From Breviolum minutum Mf 1.05b.01 (Eukaryota; Sar; Dinophyceae; Suessiales; Symbiodiniaceae): DNA of 64,000 bases. Location: the NCBI GenBank assembly GCA_000507305.1, contig DF239054.1, positions 1-64,000 on the forward strand, given 5' to 3'. The notes under the pieces were generated by a model. The model did no database searches, was not told the DNA's origin, and saw only the letters and a list, made by a program, of their open reading frames with translations. Of the stretch, positions 33,377-45,910 are shown in pieces. The position numbers and the translations under genes were made by a program. Each line of letters starts with the position of its first letter. Position 1 is the stretch's first letter.

Positions 33377-34097
33377 GTTTCCACGTTTGTTTCAACCAAC
33401 GTTTTCCAACAAAAAAACCTGGCTGAGTATAGGGGGAAACACTCCGGTGATTTTGATGTATATATAGGGAATTTGAAATACGACCCGGTGAAATCTTAAG
33501 GGATTTCTTATATAGATAAGCGGTGAGTCATATGGAATCCTGGACCTGAACCAATCAGGATTTCAGGGTTTTGTTGTCGTTGCTCACGTGGCTAAGACTA
33601 AGAGTTGAATATGGTTTTATGTCTCCCAAGTCATCTTTCCGAATTTCTGAATCTGTTAACAGTAGGAAACCGCGAGTTTGGGACATATTTTTTGCTGTGT
33701 TTTTTCTATGATATTGGAGGTATGGGACCCCAGGCAATAGAAAAACTACAGATGAGTCGAGGAGGATCCAAGATGAAATTATCCCCAGAATTGGTCCTAC
33801 TCTCAAACGTTTTTTTTCTGAACAGAATCTGAAATGTCTAAGGAAATCCACGTTTTTTTGGGTAAAGCCTCGACATGAATTTCCAATGAAAAAAAATGAC
33901 GCTTAATATTAAGATGGGTGTCTCCATTGTTTGATCGTTCAACCTTTTGGTGATATTTCTTCCCGACAAACACGAGGTTGCTGACAAGAAGCCATGCGCT
34001 TGAGTCGTTGTTGTTGAACCACGAAGCAGCTAGGAATTGATAGCTGCTACGCCGCTACGCAATTTCTTTTGTGAAAGTTCCAAAAGTTACAATGAAT

Positions 34098-34194
34098 TAC
34101 CTAGAACCCAAATGACCTCTATTTTTGAAGGTCAACCCCCCAAACAAGGCCTTTTCCAATCAAAACAAGGGTCGTTTGGGTTCTAGGTATATAT
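34098..34194. repeat. TIR element, family E
   Basis: TACCTAGAACCCAAATGACC.. to ..GTCGTTTGGGTTCTAGGTATA. Confidence 0.85.
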
Positions 34195-34332
34195 ACATAT
34201 GAACGGTTTGTCGGGGGGGGGGAACTTATTTCGGCTCTGATATGTTTTGTCTCCAGGAACGCATCAATCATATTACCGCGGTGTTGTTTTTTTTGTTGAG
34301 ACACTACCAAACAACGTGCCTCTTTTTGGCAG

Positions 34333-34350
34333 GAGGAAAAGAAGGAGGAG
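34333..34350 (+). CDS. Exon 13: micro-exon
   Basis: An 18-nt candidate reading EEKKEE between TTGGCAG|GAG and the GT donor GAG|GTGGGG. Its composition and phase fit the neighbours, but such a short match can arise by chance. Confidence 0.35.
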
Positions 34351-34746
34351 GTGGGGGATATGTTCGGAATGCTGGGGATGTTTTTTTTCAGCACGGAGAG
34401 TTTGTGGTAGCTTCATAAACCGTTTGAGTACACCCATAAATTGGTTTGATAGTCTGAACATGACAAGTTCAAAATTGAAGTTCTAAAGTTTTTTTCTTCT
34501 TCAAGTCCAATGCCATAAGTGAAAGTTCAGTTTACTGTCCTGATGTTGAAAGTTCAGTCTAAATGACACAAGTTTCGTTTCGGGTTTTTTCAAGAGATGC
34601 AGGGTAACAAGCGCATGTGGCTAGCCACCAAGCTCTGGAATCCTCATTGCATTTTTCCATCCAAATCCTAAAGCAACGGTCGATCCCAACGAACAGTGGA
34701 ACTCATGGGGAAAGGATACAAAATTCTGCTGTTTTTTTGCAGGATA

Positions 34747-34845
34747 CACTCCTGTAAACTAACATAGCCATGGAAAATCCACCATTTTGATGGTATTTAC
34801 CAGGAAAGATGGGGATTTTCATAGGCTATGTTAGTTTTAGAGTGG
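34747..34845. repeat. TIR element, family K
   Basis: CACTCCTGTAAACTAACATA..GGAAAATCC and the inverse GGATTTTCATAGGCTATGTT.. ..AGAGTGG. Confidence 0.7.
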
Positions 34846-34890
34846 TTCTACAGAGAGTGTAATCCGAACATGATGTCCACGGTTTGTGTG

Positions 34891-34920
34891 TCTGTGTGTG
34901 TGTGTGTGTGCGCGTGTGTT
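34891..34920. repeat. GT microsatellite
   Basis: A (TG)n run interrupted by CGCG. Confidence 0.85.
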
Positions 34921-35245
34921 TTAGAGTGGGACAAAGGAAGAAGAACTTGGTGTTGGAGAGTTTTCTGAGAAAAAACGCTTGAGTCACAACACTTGAATGT
35001 TTCAATGTGTCTAGTTTCTTTTTGCCGTCAAGGCGTTCTCAAATTTGGATGAAACATGATGAAACTCTGGTAGTGTCAATCGAAAAGGTTCATTAACCAT
35101 CATTAACCAAGAAAACGTGCTTCATGCAGCCACGTTGGAAAACCATCCGCAGTTTTATTAGTCCAGTAGCTGTGGTGAAGAAAGTTGTGGATGGTACCTC
35201 CAGACCTTTGGAGAGTCTCAGCTGTGGCCAACACCAATTCTTATC

Positions 35246-35354
35246 TAGGTTGTGGCTTCAAATATGTTTTTTTTTCACCACTATTTGGGGAAGATTTCCC
35301 TTCGACTAATTATCATTAACTAATATTTTTCAGATTGGTTGAAACAGCAACCAG
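35246..35354. repeat. TIR element, family A
   Basis: CTAGGTTGTGGCTTCAAATA.. to ..GATTGGTTGAAACAGCAACCAG. Confidence 0.75.
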
Positions 35355-35623
35355 TTATAAACCTTTAGTGTATGGAAGGCCTTGTACAAGGGGTCATTCT
35401 TGTAGTACTACCCACTCATGTTACGAGGAAGCCAAGAAACAAACAAATCTCATCCAAAACGGACTCGTGCAAAGAAATGTCCAAAACTTTTCCCCCAAAA
35501 AAGATTCGGAAAACACTTCCCTTGATTGGTGGAAGATGTATAGAAATCATAAAGCCGCTATTATAGTTTCCGCAACCGCGTCCCCCGACCTTTTGACGAG
35601 TTTTGAACGTGGTGATAGTTGAG

Positions 35624-35686
35624 GCGCCTCAAGTTCCTGATGGACCAACAGATGAAGAACTTGCAAAAGCAGCAGCCATCAAAAAG
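35624..35686 (+). CDS. Exon 14: start of helical region
   Basis: Encodes APQVPDGPTDEELAKAAAIK plus a final Lys. The acceptor is TTGAG|GCG and the donor AAG|GATGGA would be of the rare GA type. It joins in phase 0 to exon 15 (DKEAAK..). Confidence 0.65.
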
Positions 35687-35946
35687 GATGGAACGATGGG
35701 AAGATGGCAATGGATGGCAGGGAGGATGGCAATGGTGCTGAGGTTAAAAAAAAGTTTTCACCCACTGCGAAAACAAAGAAAATCACAAGAAAAACTGTGA
35801 TTCAGAACTGAAAGTAGAGACTTAACGCGCACAATTTTGTAGTTGAATATTGGGATGATACAACAATATACACAGAACTATAGCTACAACTGTAGGACCA
35901 TATGTGAACACGTGTTCTTTTTCGGGTTTGGCAGACCTTCCTTCAG

Positions 35947-36005
35947 GACAAGGAAGCGGCCAAGGGAGCATTGAAGGACGCCATCGCAAAACCAGAGATT
36001 GCAAG
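35947..36005 (+). CDS. Exon 15: helical repeat
   Basis: Reads DKEAAKGALKDAIAKPEIA and two bases of an Arg codon. The acceptor is CCTTCAG|GAC and the GC donor is GCAAG|GCCTTT. The exon ends in phase 2, and exon 16 supplies the third base, which is good evidence that both calls are right. Confidence 0.75.
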
Positions 36006-37751
36006 GCCTTTACAAAAACCCGGAAAAACCAACGGCAGCAAGCATGATTAAGTCTATATGTGTGGTGGTCAAAAAGATATGATAGTATACTATATATTAT
36101 ACTATATTATATGATGTGATCTTTTAATTTTCACCCCTACCTGGGTAGATGAAATTTACTTTGACAAAATGAAATTGAACGGGTGGCTCAAGCGTTAACT
36201 AGGGATATATTGGATGCAGTAAGAGTTTTTTTTTGTGAAGCCCAACAAGGAGGCATTTGAGTTCATGTTAACCAAACCACGCACACCATCTATGTATGAT
36301 GTAACATGTTTTTATCAATATGTATCTATAATTATATATAGGGGTTACATACTTATATAGATCTAATATTGATATATATACACGTATATATTAGTGTATT
36401 AGGATTTACCTCTAGAATTAGATCCATTTCACCTGAGACATTTCGGGTCCGTTGTTTCTATGGGTGGACGACTAAACCAGATGTTCCTGGGGAAGTGAAA
36501 AGACCAGGTGGTTGAGGGTTGTTTGGGTATGTTCCTGGGGTATGTTAGAGTTTTCTTAGAGTTAAACGACCTGGGGATGTTTTGTTTGTTTTATCTTTTT
36601 GTGTCATTTTTTCATGGGATTTAGCTGAGAATCTGTTTATACCGGGAGGCTTACTTTGGGGTTTATCTTAAGGCCTTCATGGTTGTAAATAGCATCGAAA
36701 GAATTTGTTTTAACAAAGTCACCCCTACAACAATGGGTCGATTTCCCATACCCTTTGATGGAGATTAACAACTAGAATTGGGACCATGACGCATCGGTAT
36801 ACATGGATGATGTAATTCCCAAGTGGGGTAAGTTTTCAGTGCTGCCAATCAGCAAGCATGTGCAGGAAGTGACAGATCTTTTACGGAGACTGGTTGCACA
36901 AACAAAGATCTTGCACAACTCTGATTTCTCCTGCTAATTGGTTTTCCCAAAGTTTACAATTCGAGACCAAGATAAACCATGGCGCATAGGAGAGGCACTA
37001 GCAGGCACTAGAGTTACATAATACATTATCTACTGAAATTAGGTGGCATGGTTAGTCATCTTGCGACTGACAGCTTGTCAACTACTTGCAAAGATGAAGC
37101 TACTGAGAAAACTCCAAGTTGAGTTGAGCCCAACAGTCAGGATGCCAGGTACCACCAGGATTATTGTGTTTTTAGTAGGGAATCTGCAGAATCCCATAAC
37201 CCTTTATTTGCCTCGATTGCACCCTGGGTGTGGGGGAGCAAATCCAAGATAATTTAACCAGCCATGTCTAAGAAAAACTGTTTCCCAAGGAGATCATTGA
37301 ATCTTTTGAGATGTAAGTTTGATCCCTGTGAGCCTCGAATCCTTTAATTTGAATCCTCCAAAGATATGCTGCAATGATTGAAGTGGAGGATTGTGTTTTC
37401 GGATTGAAAATCCCGTCGCTCTGAAAATTGGATTCAAATTCATAGTCCTTCATTGAAATTATGATCCTGTTTTCTGAAATTCTTTTTCGGCGCTCTGACA
37501 ATCTAAAATCACACTGGTTTATGAAATTCTTGTGGATTTCTTTGGATTTACTCCCTGGAAATCTGACATATTAAAAAACACAGCTATCCATGTTAGCCAT
37601 GATCAGATTGCAGATTTGTCCCCTAAACATTTTCGGAAACAATCCGCCACGGATGATACCACGCCGGATCTGAATATTGGTTTCTAGGGTTTGGCGGCTT
37701 GATTCAGGGCCACATCTAGAACTCCTGATTTGGCTTTGTTTTATCTGATAG

Positions 37752-37788
37752 GTTGGAAGCAGCCATCGAGAAAGCCAAGAAAGCAGAG
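37752..37788 (+). CDS. Exon 16: helical repeat
   Basis: One base completes the Arg codon of exon 15, followed by LEAAIEKAKKAE. The acceptor is TGATAG|GTT and the GC donor is GAG|GCATTG. Confidence 0.75.
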
Positions 37789-37891
37789 GCATTGCGCGCT
37801 TTTTTTTCTGTGTTTGCGGAGCTCTTGAACACAAGAAGTTTAACAAAAGGATGCCAACCTTTTGAGACGTACAACTGAGAAATATAAATAG

Positions 37892-38003
37892 GAACCCTGG
37901 CTGTTTAGGGTTATATAGGGGATTTTACTACCCACTTTTGTGGGGACTATGATTTAAACCATTCTAAGGATCCCTATGTAACAGCCACTATAATGGAAAG
38001 TAA
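37892..38003. repeat. Family G repeat
   Basis: GAACCCTGGCTGTTTAGGGT..GGGGATTTTACTACCC..AGGATCCCTATG..ATGGAAAGTAAG. It lies in the intron after exon 16. Confidence 0.7.
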
Positions 38004-38553
38004 GATACTTTCATTTTCCAACGGAAACCCCTGGAACATACCCGGGGCAACCCTGAGGGTTTTCTCGGGGATGCTTGGGGTATGCTCAACAGAGGTATGT
38101 TGGGACTAGAGATGTACAACTGAATATCTGACATATCGGTTTGAACCGAGGAATGCTGACATATCGGTAGAACCATCCCCAACAACTTCCACTCACAGGC
38201 ATTTTTGTTGTTCCAATTTGTCGGGTCTTTGATATGGATTTTTTAGATCCAGGGATGTGAAAACCCTTCCCCAAATCATGGCAATTGAGTTGGGCAAGGT
38301 TTTTTCTATTCCCCGAAACTAAAGATGTAAGAATCCTGGCATATTCTAAATAGGCTTGTCCCCAGTTTACATGTAGAATAAAGGGTTTTGTACTGTATAT
38401 AATATTTATTGGCCGTTTACAGCATCATCTTTGCAAGGATAACCCAGATTCTAGTTAGTCTTTGCCCCTTGAAATCCAGTTTGGATTGGCTGAGGCAAAC
38501 CAGAACTTCTAGATAGATCGCTGGAACAAAACCATCCGCCCGATTCTCGCCAG

Positions 38554-38616
38554 GTGGAAACGAAAGAGATCGCTGCAGCTGAGAAGGTAGAGTTGGGCAA
38601 GAAAGATTTGGATGAT
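38554..38616 (+). CDS. Exon 17: helical repeat
   Basis: Encodes VETKEIAAAEKVELGKKDLD plus Asp. The acceptor is CGCCAG|GTG and the GT donor is GATGAT|GTTCTT. The frame stays open to 38637 (VLQEQIK), so a later donor is possible. Confidence 0.65.
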
Positions 38617-38828
38617 GTTCTTCAAGAGCAAATCAAGCTTTCTTGATTTTCACGGGAAGCGAAAATTCCGATTTTGTCTCAACATGTTTCAAGTTAGCAT
38701 GGTTCAAACAGCAATCTATTACAGTTTTGTTGTGGTTACTCTTCCAAGAGCATTTGGTTGATCTGGTTTGTATTGGCCTCTCACTTGAAGCAGTGCATGT
38801 TGCATCAGTGTACCAACGGTACTGCATG

Positions 38829-38871
38829 ACATCATCACCACCACCACCATCATCATCATCATCACCACCAG

Positions 38872-38927
<56 letters not shown>

Positions 38928-38931
38928 CCAT
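38829..38931. repeat. ATC/ACC trinucleotide microsatellite
   Basis: About 100 bp of (CAT/CAC)n in the intron between exons 17 and 18. It produces poly-Ser, poly-Asp and poly-Met open frames that I do not regard as genes. Confidence 0.9.
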
Positions 38932-39012
38932 TTAAAGCTTTCAGTGTTCCTGGAAACACATCTGGGCTGAAAAGCCCGTCCCCTGAACCTCCAGGTCTTA
39001 TCTGTTGAGAAG

Positions 39013-39051
39013 GTCAAGCAACAAGCACGAGACAAGTTACAGAACGCAGCG
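39013..39051 (+). CDS. Exon 18: helical repeat
   Basis: Reads VKQQARDKLQNAA (13 codons) between GAGAAG|GTC and the GT donor GCG|GTGCGC. Both ends are phase 0. Confidence 0.65.
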
Positions 39052-39118
39052 GTGCGCCTGCGATCGGCGGGTATTTGGCATCCCTGAAGTTCAACAGCTC
39101 CCGCCTTGAACATTGATC

Positions 39119-39214
39119 TTGGTGGTGGTTTCAAACATTTTTTTTCACCCCTATTAATTGCGGAAGATTCCCATTTTGACTGATATTTTTCAAAGGGGTT
39201 GAAACCACCAACTA
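39119..39214. repeat. TIR element, family A
   Basis: TTGGTGGTGGTTTCAAACAT.. to ..GGGGTTGAAACCACCAACTAG, close to the family consensus. Confidence 0.85.
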
Positions 39215-40384
39215 GTGATGGTCGGAAGATGAATGATATGAATGACTCCTTTTGGAGCAAGTTTGGCCTATTTTCAAGGGCGAGATGTTGAACTTCAGGG
39301 GTGTATCTTTGAGTATTAAGTATTGGAAATGGATGTTTGGAAAAATTGGACATTTGGAAGTTCAAATTGTGCACTCAGGGCATGAAAGCAACATAACCAT
39401 GTGATATAGTTTGTTGTGGCTAGTGAGTGTATTGTCGATAACTCATCGGAAACCTATAGGTCCTTTGTTTTCGAGCTTCCCTTCTCCAAGAGTAGGACAA
39501 TTTCTTCAAGCAATACAGCGGGTTGTTGGGGTTCCAGGTTCGCTATTGATTGATTTTGTTCCATGGTGGTTGTGTTCACATGTCTTGTTTTCACCTCTCT
39601 TGCAGGGATGGTGTTTTTCTCCTTTGTTGAGACTTTTTCTCATCTTCCATCGACAACCAGTAGTTAGGTAGAAGAGGGATATATTGAGACACAGCACCCT
39701 CCTGGAATCTAGCAACCCACAGTACAACTTGCCCATCCATATTGCAACTATTCCAACCTCCTTTCAGGGAGTAGAAAAACTTGAAGTCATACAGGGGTGT
39801 TTGCAAATCGTGCTTTCCCTGCTAGAATTTTTGAATCATTTCCAAGAGTTTCTAGTGAGATTCATAAGAATCCAGATTTGAGGTCCAAATTGATTGAAAA
39901 AAACAGTGAATCAAAAAAGATCTTGATTTTCCGGATGTATTTTTTTAAACAACTCTCCATGGACCAGAGTGTTTATGTGGAAAGTTTTGCATCTCATGAA
40001 CACATTTTTTGTTGGGGGAACATTTTCCTAGCCACTTTTGCCCCTGTTGAAGTTTTTCCCCATTCTTCTGAGATTCCGTCGGATGTTTTCTGAAGCAACC
40101 AATCAATCTCCAGTCATCACATCTCCCCAGAATTTGCCACCCCCAAACAACAAAAATCCCACAACAAATCGGACAAATCCCAAAAGGTTTCCCCTTGGCC
40201 CTTGGAGTTCATTCCTTTTGGAGTTACAAAACTCCCCCAAAAGGTTGAAAGCTTTTTAGGCTTTTGGCTGTAAACCTGCAGGTTTTTCGTGCCCCAAAAG
40301 GTGTCCTTAATCGCGTTTTAACCCATAAGCCCGGGAAAGGCAGCCGTCCTTCTATTGAACATAATTGTTTTTGTGGCACGACAG

Positions 40385-40423
40385 GACTCTGGCAATGTGG
40401 ACAAACTGAAGGCCCATATCGAT
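40385..40423 (+). CDS. Exon 19: helical repeat
   Basis: Reads DSGNVDKLKAHID (13 codons). The acceptor is CGACAG|GAC and the donor GAT|GTGAGT is the best GT consensus in the gene. Confidence 0.7.
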
Positions 40424-40500
40424 GTGAGTTGTCATCTTGCTTCACCAACGGCAGCGGACGAAAATTGTTTGGAACAGGGGATACATCAATGGAGTTTCCT

Positions 40501-40629
40501 GGTTCCCTTAATAGGTGGTAAGTAGCATATAATCACCCAATTGGCAATATATAAGTGGTATATAACTGGTGTATACTGCCAATTGGGTGATTATATATCA
40601 CCTATCACCTACCACCGATTAAGGGAACC
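40501..40629. repeat. Long hairpin element, family F
   Basis: GGTTCCCTTAATAGGTGG.. to ..CGATTAAGGGAACC with AATCACCCAATTGGCA and its inverse nested inside. Same family as 31941-32095. Confidence 0.9.
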
Positions 40630-41060
40630 AGAAACAGCCATTGAACAATTGTTTGGAACAGGGGATAAACTATGCAAAACTTGAGCCAAAAATCCACAGT
40701 GGGGGAAGCAATGTGCAGGCTAGATGTTTCCATTGCACGTTTTGAAGGTGCTTTCCATATGGTGCTTTCGATATGTTGAAACATCTATTTTGAGAGTTTT
40801 CACCCTGATCATTGTGGAGATGATTCCCTTTTTAAGGAGGTGTTTTTTTTTCAGAGCAGAATCTTTTCCGTCCCTCAGATCTGCCAAATCTGATGAACAA
40901 CACCTTCTACTATACTTGGAGGATCATCCCGCTTAGTAAGTGGTTGGTAACAGCCATTTAAGGAAGGGGTCCCACCAACCCGATCCTTAGGGGACAAACC
41001 TCGGCCCATGGTTGGGAAAACCACAAAGTGTGAATATTTCTGTCTCATTTCTAGGCAAGG

Positions 41061-41165
41061 TACTGTTGATGGACAAAATCCTGCACCACCAGGGATGATG
41101 ATTATCCCATTATTTATAGGGTTTTAACCATCCCAAGTGGTGCAGGATTTCGTCCATCAACAGTA
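41061..41165. repeat. Hairpin element, family B
   Basis: TACTGTTGATGGACAAAATC.. to ..GGATTTCGTCCATCAACAGTA. The A/T change in the left arm is matched by a change in the right arm, so pairing is kept. Confidence 0.9.
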
Positions 41166-41499
41166 TTTCTCATGGAAGACTATATTCGAATGATGGATGT
41201 TTCCATGAAATATAATATGGAATTCCATGCTATAAGGTAGGCAATGATGACTGATGACCCTCACAGCAACAAGCCTCCCAACAGAGCCTGAAGCCAAATT
41301 CTTGAGACCTTAAGACACAAAAAACGTTGGCTAATGGAAAGATATTACTTGAACATGATAAACGGGCACCTTGGAAAAGCAAAATCCCTTCCAGTAAGCC
41401 AGTCAATTTTCGATAGCATGATATTTCTAGGGATCTTAGGATCTTCATCTACTCGCTTCCAACTTGGCATCTTGGCATTTCGCAATCCAAGGCGTACCT

Positions 41500-41617
41500 T
41501 TACACACCCGCGAAAACTAACAGTTCGCCCCTGAAAATGGGATGGTTTCCAAAAGGAATCTCCCTTTTCCAGGATAGCATAATTTTCAGGTTCCATGTTT
41601 CTTTCCTTGCGGTGTAC
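41500..41617. repeat. TIR element, family D
   Basis: TTACACACCCGCGAAAACTAA.. with a weaker right end ..GCGGTGTAC. Confidence 0.55.
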
Positions 41618-41932
41618 CCAAAAATGTTTTCGCCATATTTTGAAACAAGAGATACATTTAAAACAAAACATCATTTAGGGTATCTATGTTAAACATTTTG
41701 GGGGTATGACCTCAATTGTTTGTTTTTGTTCCCACAAAAAGCCCATTTTATTCCGCAAAAATGTTTATTTAGAAAAAAAATGGGAAGCAACAAAAATAAG
41801 TTCAATTTCAGATATCACCTCTTAAACAAAAAATCAAACAAACTGCCCATTTTCTTAGCAAAAAGCACACTGCAACCCCCTCCCCCCCGGATGCATCCCC
41901 GGTGCTTCTTCCGCATCGACGTGGACCCGTAG

Positions 41933-41992
41933 GCTGCCATGGAGGAAGCAACAGCTGCTGGACTTGATGCCAATGAGTTGAAACATGTGAAG
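41933..41992 (+). CDS. Exon 20: helical repeat
   Basis: Reads AAMEEATAAGLDANELKHVK (20 codons), the clearest copy of the A-x2-A-x2-A-GLDA-x-x-L pattern. The acceptor is CCGTAG|GCT and the GT donor is AAG|GTCGTT. Confidence 0.75.
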
Positions 41993-42791
41993 GTCGTTCG
42001 GGGAGGGGGGCTGTTGCCTTGGAGGATGGGCCCCCAGGACTTGGATATAAGTGGTTAATGACCATGGTGAATATATAAGTCCCCTAACTAGGGATGTGGT
42101 GTTCCCCTTCCAAATGGCCGAACTTCATGGCTTATATTTAAATAGGGGTTACTAAGCACTTACAAGTCCTGGGATGATACTCCAAGTGGGGGGGGTATCA
42201 GGATACAGGTCCAGGATCTTGTGTTTGTTTAGTTGTTTAGTTGTTTACGGATTCTACCATGGGATTCACCACCATGAATTAACACCATTTGGGATTATTT
42301 ATTAATTGGTGCTTTTTCCAAGCATCGAACATGCAAATCTAAGGGGATAGAAGAATTGGGAAGAGCTTTGTGTCCAAATCAGTTTCTGAAGGCGACGGGC
42401 GGTCTCGACACATCCCTTGCTCCCCAGTTAAAACCGGATGCTACCCCGAGACCCTGTGAGACTTGGAATGGAAAAACATGTCACTCTCATGTAATTCCAT
42501 GTAATTCCTGAAGCTTAGTGTACGGCAGCAATTGAGGACTAGAAAAAGATGAAGCTGATTGTCTCAAGTTTCAATGATTAAGGATGCTTTGAATCTCCTT
42601 CATGAAATCACCCACAACCAGTTCACAAAGCATCATTCAACCCGCGAATCACAGTTGGGCCTTGCCAAAATTCGTCCAGCAACTCCAAATTTGTATATAC
42701 ATCTCCGAACCCATTGGAAATTGGAAATTCCACCCTTTACTTCTCCATCCCATTGCAATGCTTGACGTTTTTTGACGTTTTTTTCCGGCAG

Positions 42792-42830
42792 GATCTTCTA
42801 GATGCAGCGGAATCGAAGGAAAAGGTGGAG
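42792..42830 (+). CDS. Exon 21: helical repeat
   Basis: Reads DLLDAAESKEKVE (13 codons) between CGGCAG|GAT and the GT donor GAG|GTGGGC. Confidence 0.7.
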
Positions 42831-43704
42831 GTGGGCGTCGGTGGTCATAAGGTGATTAGAAGGGTTCAGATTACTGGCCCAAAATGATCTAAAAGGATAC
42901 GAACAAGAAACATTTGTTCAACTTATGAACTTATGTAACAATCAATACCATTGTACTGTTTTTTTTAGAAATGTTGTTCTTGTCTTTAGTTTTGTTTAAC
43001 ATTAGGATACTCACTAAACCAAGCTGGAATCAGGAAGTGTCCTGGATTTTGTCCATGATGAATTTGGTAATCCATCTCAACACCTTGTCGTTTTTTCCTG
43101 AGATCGCCGTTTTTCACGGCTTGCGGTCACCCTTTGGGTGTCCGGACCGCTCGTAAAAGTCACGAGCTCCTAAGATTATTGATTCATCTTTCAGTATGTG
43201 CTTCTTTGAACAAAGCTGGACCTTCCAAAAATGGGTGCCTTACATGGATGGTTCCGTCCAGTTTGGGTGTCAATTTTACCCATCCTTTAGATTCCTTTAA
43301 GGACGGCACCCGACTGGTAGTACCAAAACTACCCTCGGCAGGCTGCATTAAAAGCTGCCTTGCAAGAGCGCAACGTACCTTGGAGTTAAACACCACCTTG
43401 TGACACTGGGAGGGAGTCCTGCTGATACTTAGAATAGTACATGGATTGTTTCAGCCCTATAATAAGTAGGTTGTTTCCGTTTACTACATATATTACGTAG
43501 GTGAATGAAAGAGACAACTTTACAAACTAGTTACGATCACTTCTATGGACACTAGATAGCTTTACTAACTAGTAGGGTTCCACCTCCAAACAAAAACCTA
43601 TAGAGCATCACCGTTTGCAACCTCCAATTTTTGGATGTAACACTTCAAGCTGTTCGTTTTGGGTTATCAAAAGACAAGAGATTTCAGAGTGCCAACAGCT
43701 GTAA

Positions 43705-43811
43705 CCCTAGATGGAAAGAATCCTGCACCACTTGATAGGTAGTTTATCCCATCATTTACAGTTTTTTTTTTACATCCCAGGTGGTTAGCCGGATTTCTTC
43801 CATCAACAGTA
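43705..43811. repeat. Hairpin element, family B (diverged)
   Basis: CCTAGATGGAAAGAATCCTG.. to ..GGATTTCTTCCATCAACAGTA. Confidence 0.75.
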
Positions 43812-44217
43812 TCAAGTTAAGATTAAAAAAGAATTGAAGGTCATCTTTGTTTCTGTATATCTCTTTAATTTCTCTTTATGTTTTTTGGCAACAGACATCA
43901 ACCCCGACACAATTCGATATTCGCAAGTCTCCATCCTTTGTTCCCTCACTGTTTGCATCCTTTCGATCGTGTCTCTTCTTTTACGACCGCTTTTTGGGTT
44001 CATTGTTTCTTATAAGTTATAACTAGTATCCCTTTTTGGTTTTGTTTTGAAGGGTGTTTTTCAACATCATCCTACAATTCCTGGGCCTCAAGATATACAC
44101 ATATGCCATATGCTCATGTTTTTAAAACCGTTTTTTTAAAGCAAGTGCTTCGTGGCATTTAGTGACATGACATGCAAAAAGGGTGGCGAATCCAATTGAC
44201 CAATGAAAAAAAGGGCC

Positions 44218-44330
44218 CCTGGGTGTTGAGGTTGTATAGGGCATGAAATCCTACCCAGTTACATGGGGATGATTTCACAAGCCATTATAAGCATCCCTAA
44301 AAGCCAACCAGTATTTAATGGAAAGTAAGG
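44218..44330. repeat. Family G repeat
   Basis: CCTGGGTGTTGAGGTTGTAT..GAAATCCTACCCAGTTACAT..AACCAGTATTTAATGGAAAG. Confidence 0.65.
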
Positions 44331-45134
44331 GATCCCGTTGTTGTTTTTTTTTCGTGGCTCCATTGACGAGGATGTTCAAGGATTTTTCCTTGTCCTGCCA
44401 AGGTTCATGACTTGAAGTTTGCCATTCCACAGGCCAAGGTGCAAAATCTGCTCCGGTGATTTTTTTGGTTTGGTGATGGCGGTGGTAGTGGTGGGGGTGG
44501 GGTTGCAAAGCTTGCTTTGGGGGGTCGGGGTGTTGAGAGTTTTGCCATTTTTTTTTGAGCATCTTTTTAACAGGTTGTAAAGCTGTTTTTGTTTTGGGGG
44601 GGATAGAAGTGTTTGCCCTTCTGTTGTAATTAACCTATTTGGCAGGTGTTTTGTTTTTCTTTGTGCCTTTTATTGCTGCCCTATGGCTGTGGATTACCTT
44701 TACATGGACAACGAATGATCAAAAAGGAAGGGTGGGTGAATCTGGTATATCCTACTTGAATCTTCCAGGAGTTTAACATTTGATTCCGCCCTGGGCCCTT
44801 GCCAACCGCGCCACACTTTTTGGACCTTAAATCTTTGACAAAAGCCATGGACATATCAAGGTATACAGTATATATCCCTCAAAACCAACATTTGTGCTGG
44901 GGATGGTCATGGGGTTTACATTCTTGGTTGGATGACCCCCGATATGAGGAGTTTTGTTTAGACCTTGGCTCACAAAAAATGGAAATTTCCTAAAATGCTG
45001 GTACCCAACAACCATGGGTTTTCCTACCAAAAATGATCATTTTGGGGTGTGAAATGGGGGGAAAACCCACCATTTAAGGAACCACCCAACTCCTCCTCTT
45101 ACCCTATGACTCGGGGCGTCGCATTTTCCTCCAG

Positions 45135-45173
45135 GAAGTTGGCTTGGATGCGAAACTCATCGCCGAAGCTGAG
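45135..45173 (+). CDS. Exon 22: helical repeat
   Basis: Reads EVGLDAKLIAEAE (13 codons) between CTCCAG|GAA and the GT donor GAG|GTTCGT. Confidence 0.75.
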
Positions 45174-45544
45174 GTTCGTGGCTGGTCAACCTACCCCTCC
45201 CGGAAACACCATGCGCCCCTTCAGAAAATAAGGCTTCAATAAGGGTTTTAGTAAGGGAAACCAATGGTTTAGAAGCCCCTTAATAAGGCCTTGTTTCTGA
45301 GGGGGGGTTTTGTTGACTAGCCATTCTATGAAAAAGCCATTTCTGAGGGGTGGTTTCAAAGATTTTTGTTAATATTTTCTCCCCCAACAAAATGGGTAGA
45401 TGTTTCCACCTTGACTTGCGCTAGTATTTTCACACCTAGTCTTCCAGAAAGTTCTAACATCTCATCTTGATTGGCAAGCCAACTACTAGAACTGGGTAAG
45501 ATTGGAGAGATTTCTCGAAAAAAAGACTCAGTACAAACCCGCAC

Positions 45545-45657
45545 TAGGTGGTGAAACTTCAAACATCTCTTATTTTCACCCCACTACTGAAAGGGGAAAA
45601 ATCGATCCAAGCAAAAAAACATCTGCAGATTTTTGAGTTGGTGAAAAACTAGGTGGT
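45545..45657. repeat. TIR element, family A (diverged)
   Basis: CTAGGTGGTGAAACTTCAAA ..TTCACCCCACTACTGAAAGGGG..; the right end is AAAACTAGGTGGTGG. Possibly two degraded copies side by side, together with 45349-45400. Confidence 0.5.
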
Positions 45658-45787
45658 GGCAGCTCAAATATTTTTTCAAGCGACCAGGAATCCCAACAGT
45701 GAACCTTTCATCCCTTTCTACGATTGCATCCTGGGAGGGAATCGCCTTACTTTCCATCGACTAGGAAAATTATTTTCCAATTATTTC

Positions 45788-45910
45788 CTGGGTGGTGGTT
45801 TCAAATATTTTTTATGTTCACCCCACCATTTTGAACCCATTTTGATGGAAGATGAACCCATTTTGACGACTAATATTTTTTTCAGATGGATTAGTTCAAC
45901 CACCAACCAG
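45788..45910. repeat. TIR element, family A
   Basis: CTGGGTGGTGGTTTCAAATA.. to ..TTAGTTCAACCACCAACCAG with an internal GAACCCATTTTGA duplication. Confidence 0.75.

Noticed and set aside
36180..36200. Relict spliced leader (GGCTCAAG)
   Set aside because: Only TGGCTCAAG matches; the rest of the dinoflagellate spliced-leader sequence is absent, so it is probably chance.
38633..39008. Poly-Asp/poly-Ser/poly-Met ORFs
   Set aside because: They are translations of a CAT/CAC microsatellite in an intron, open in all frames because of the repeat.
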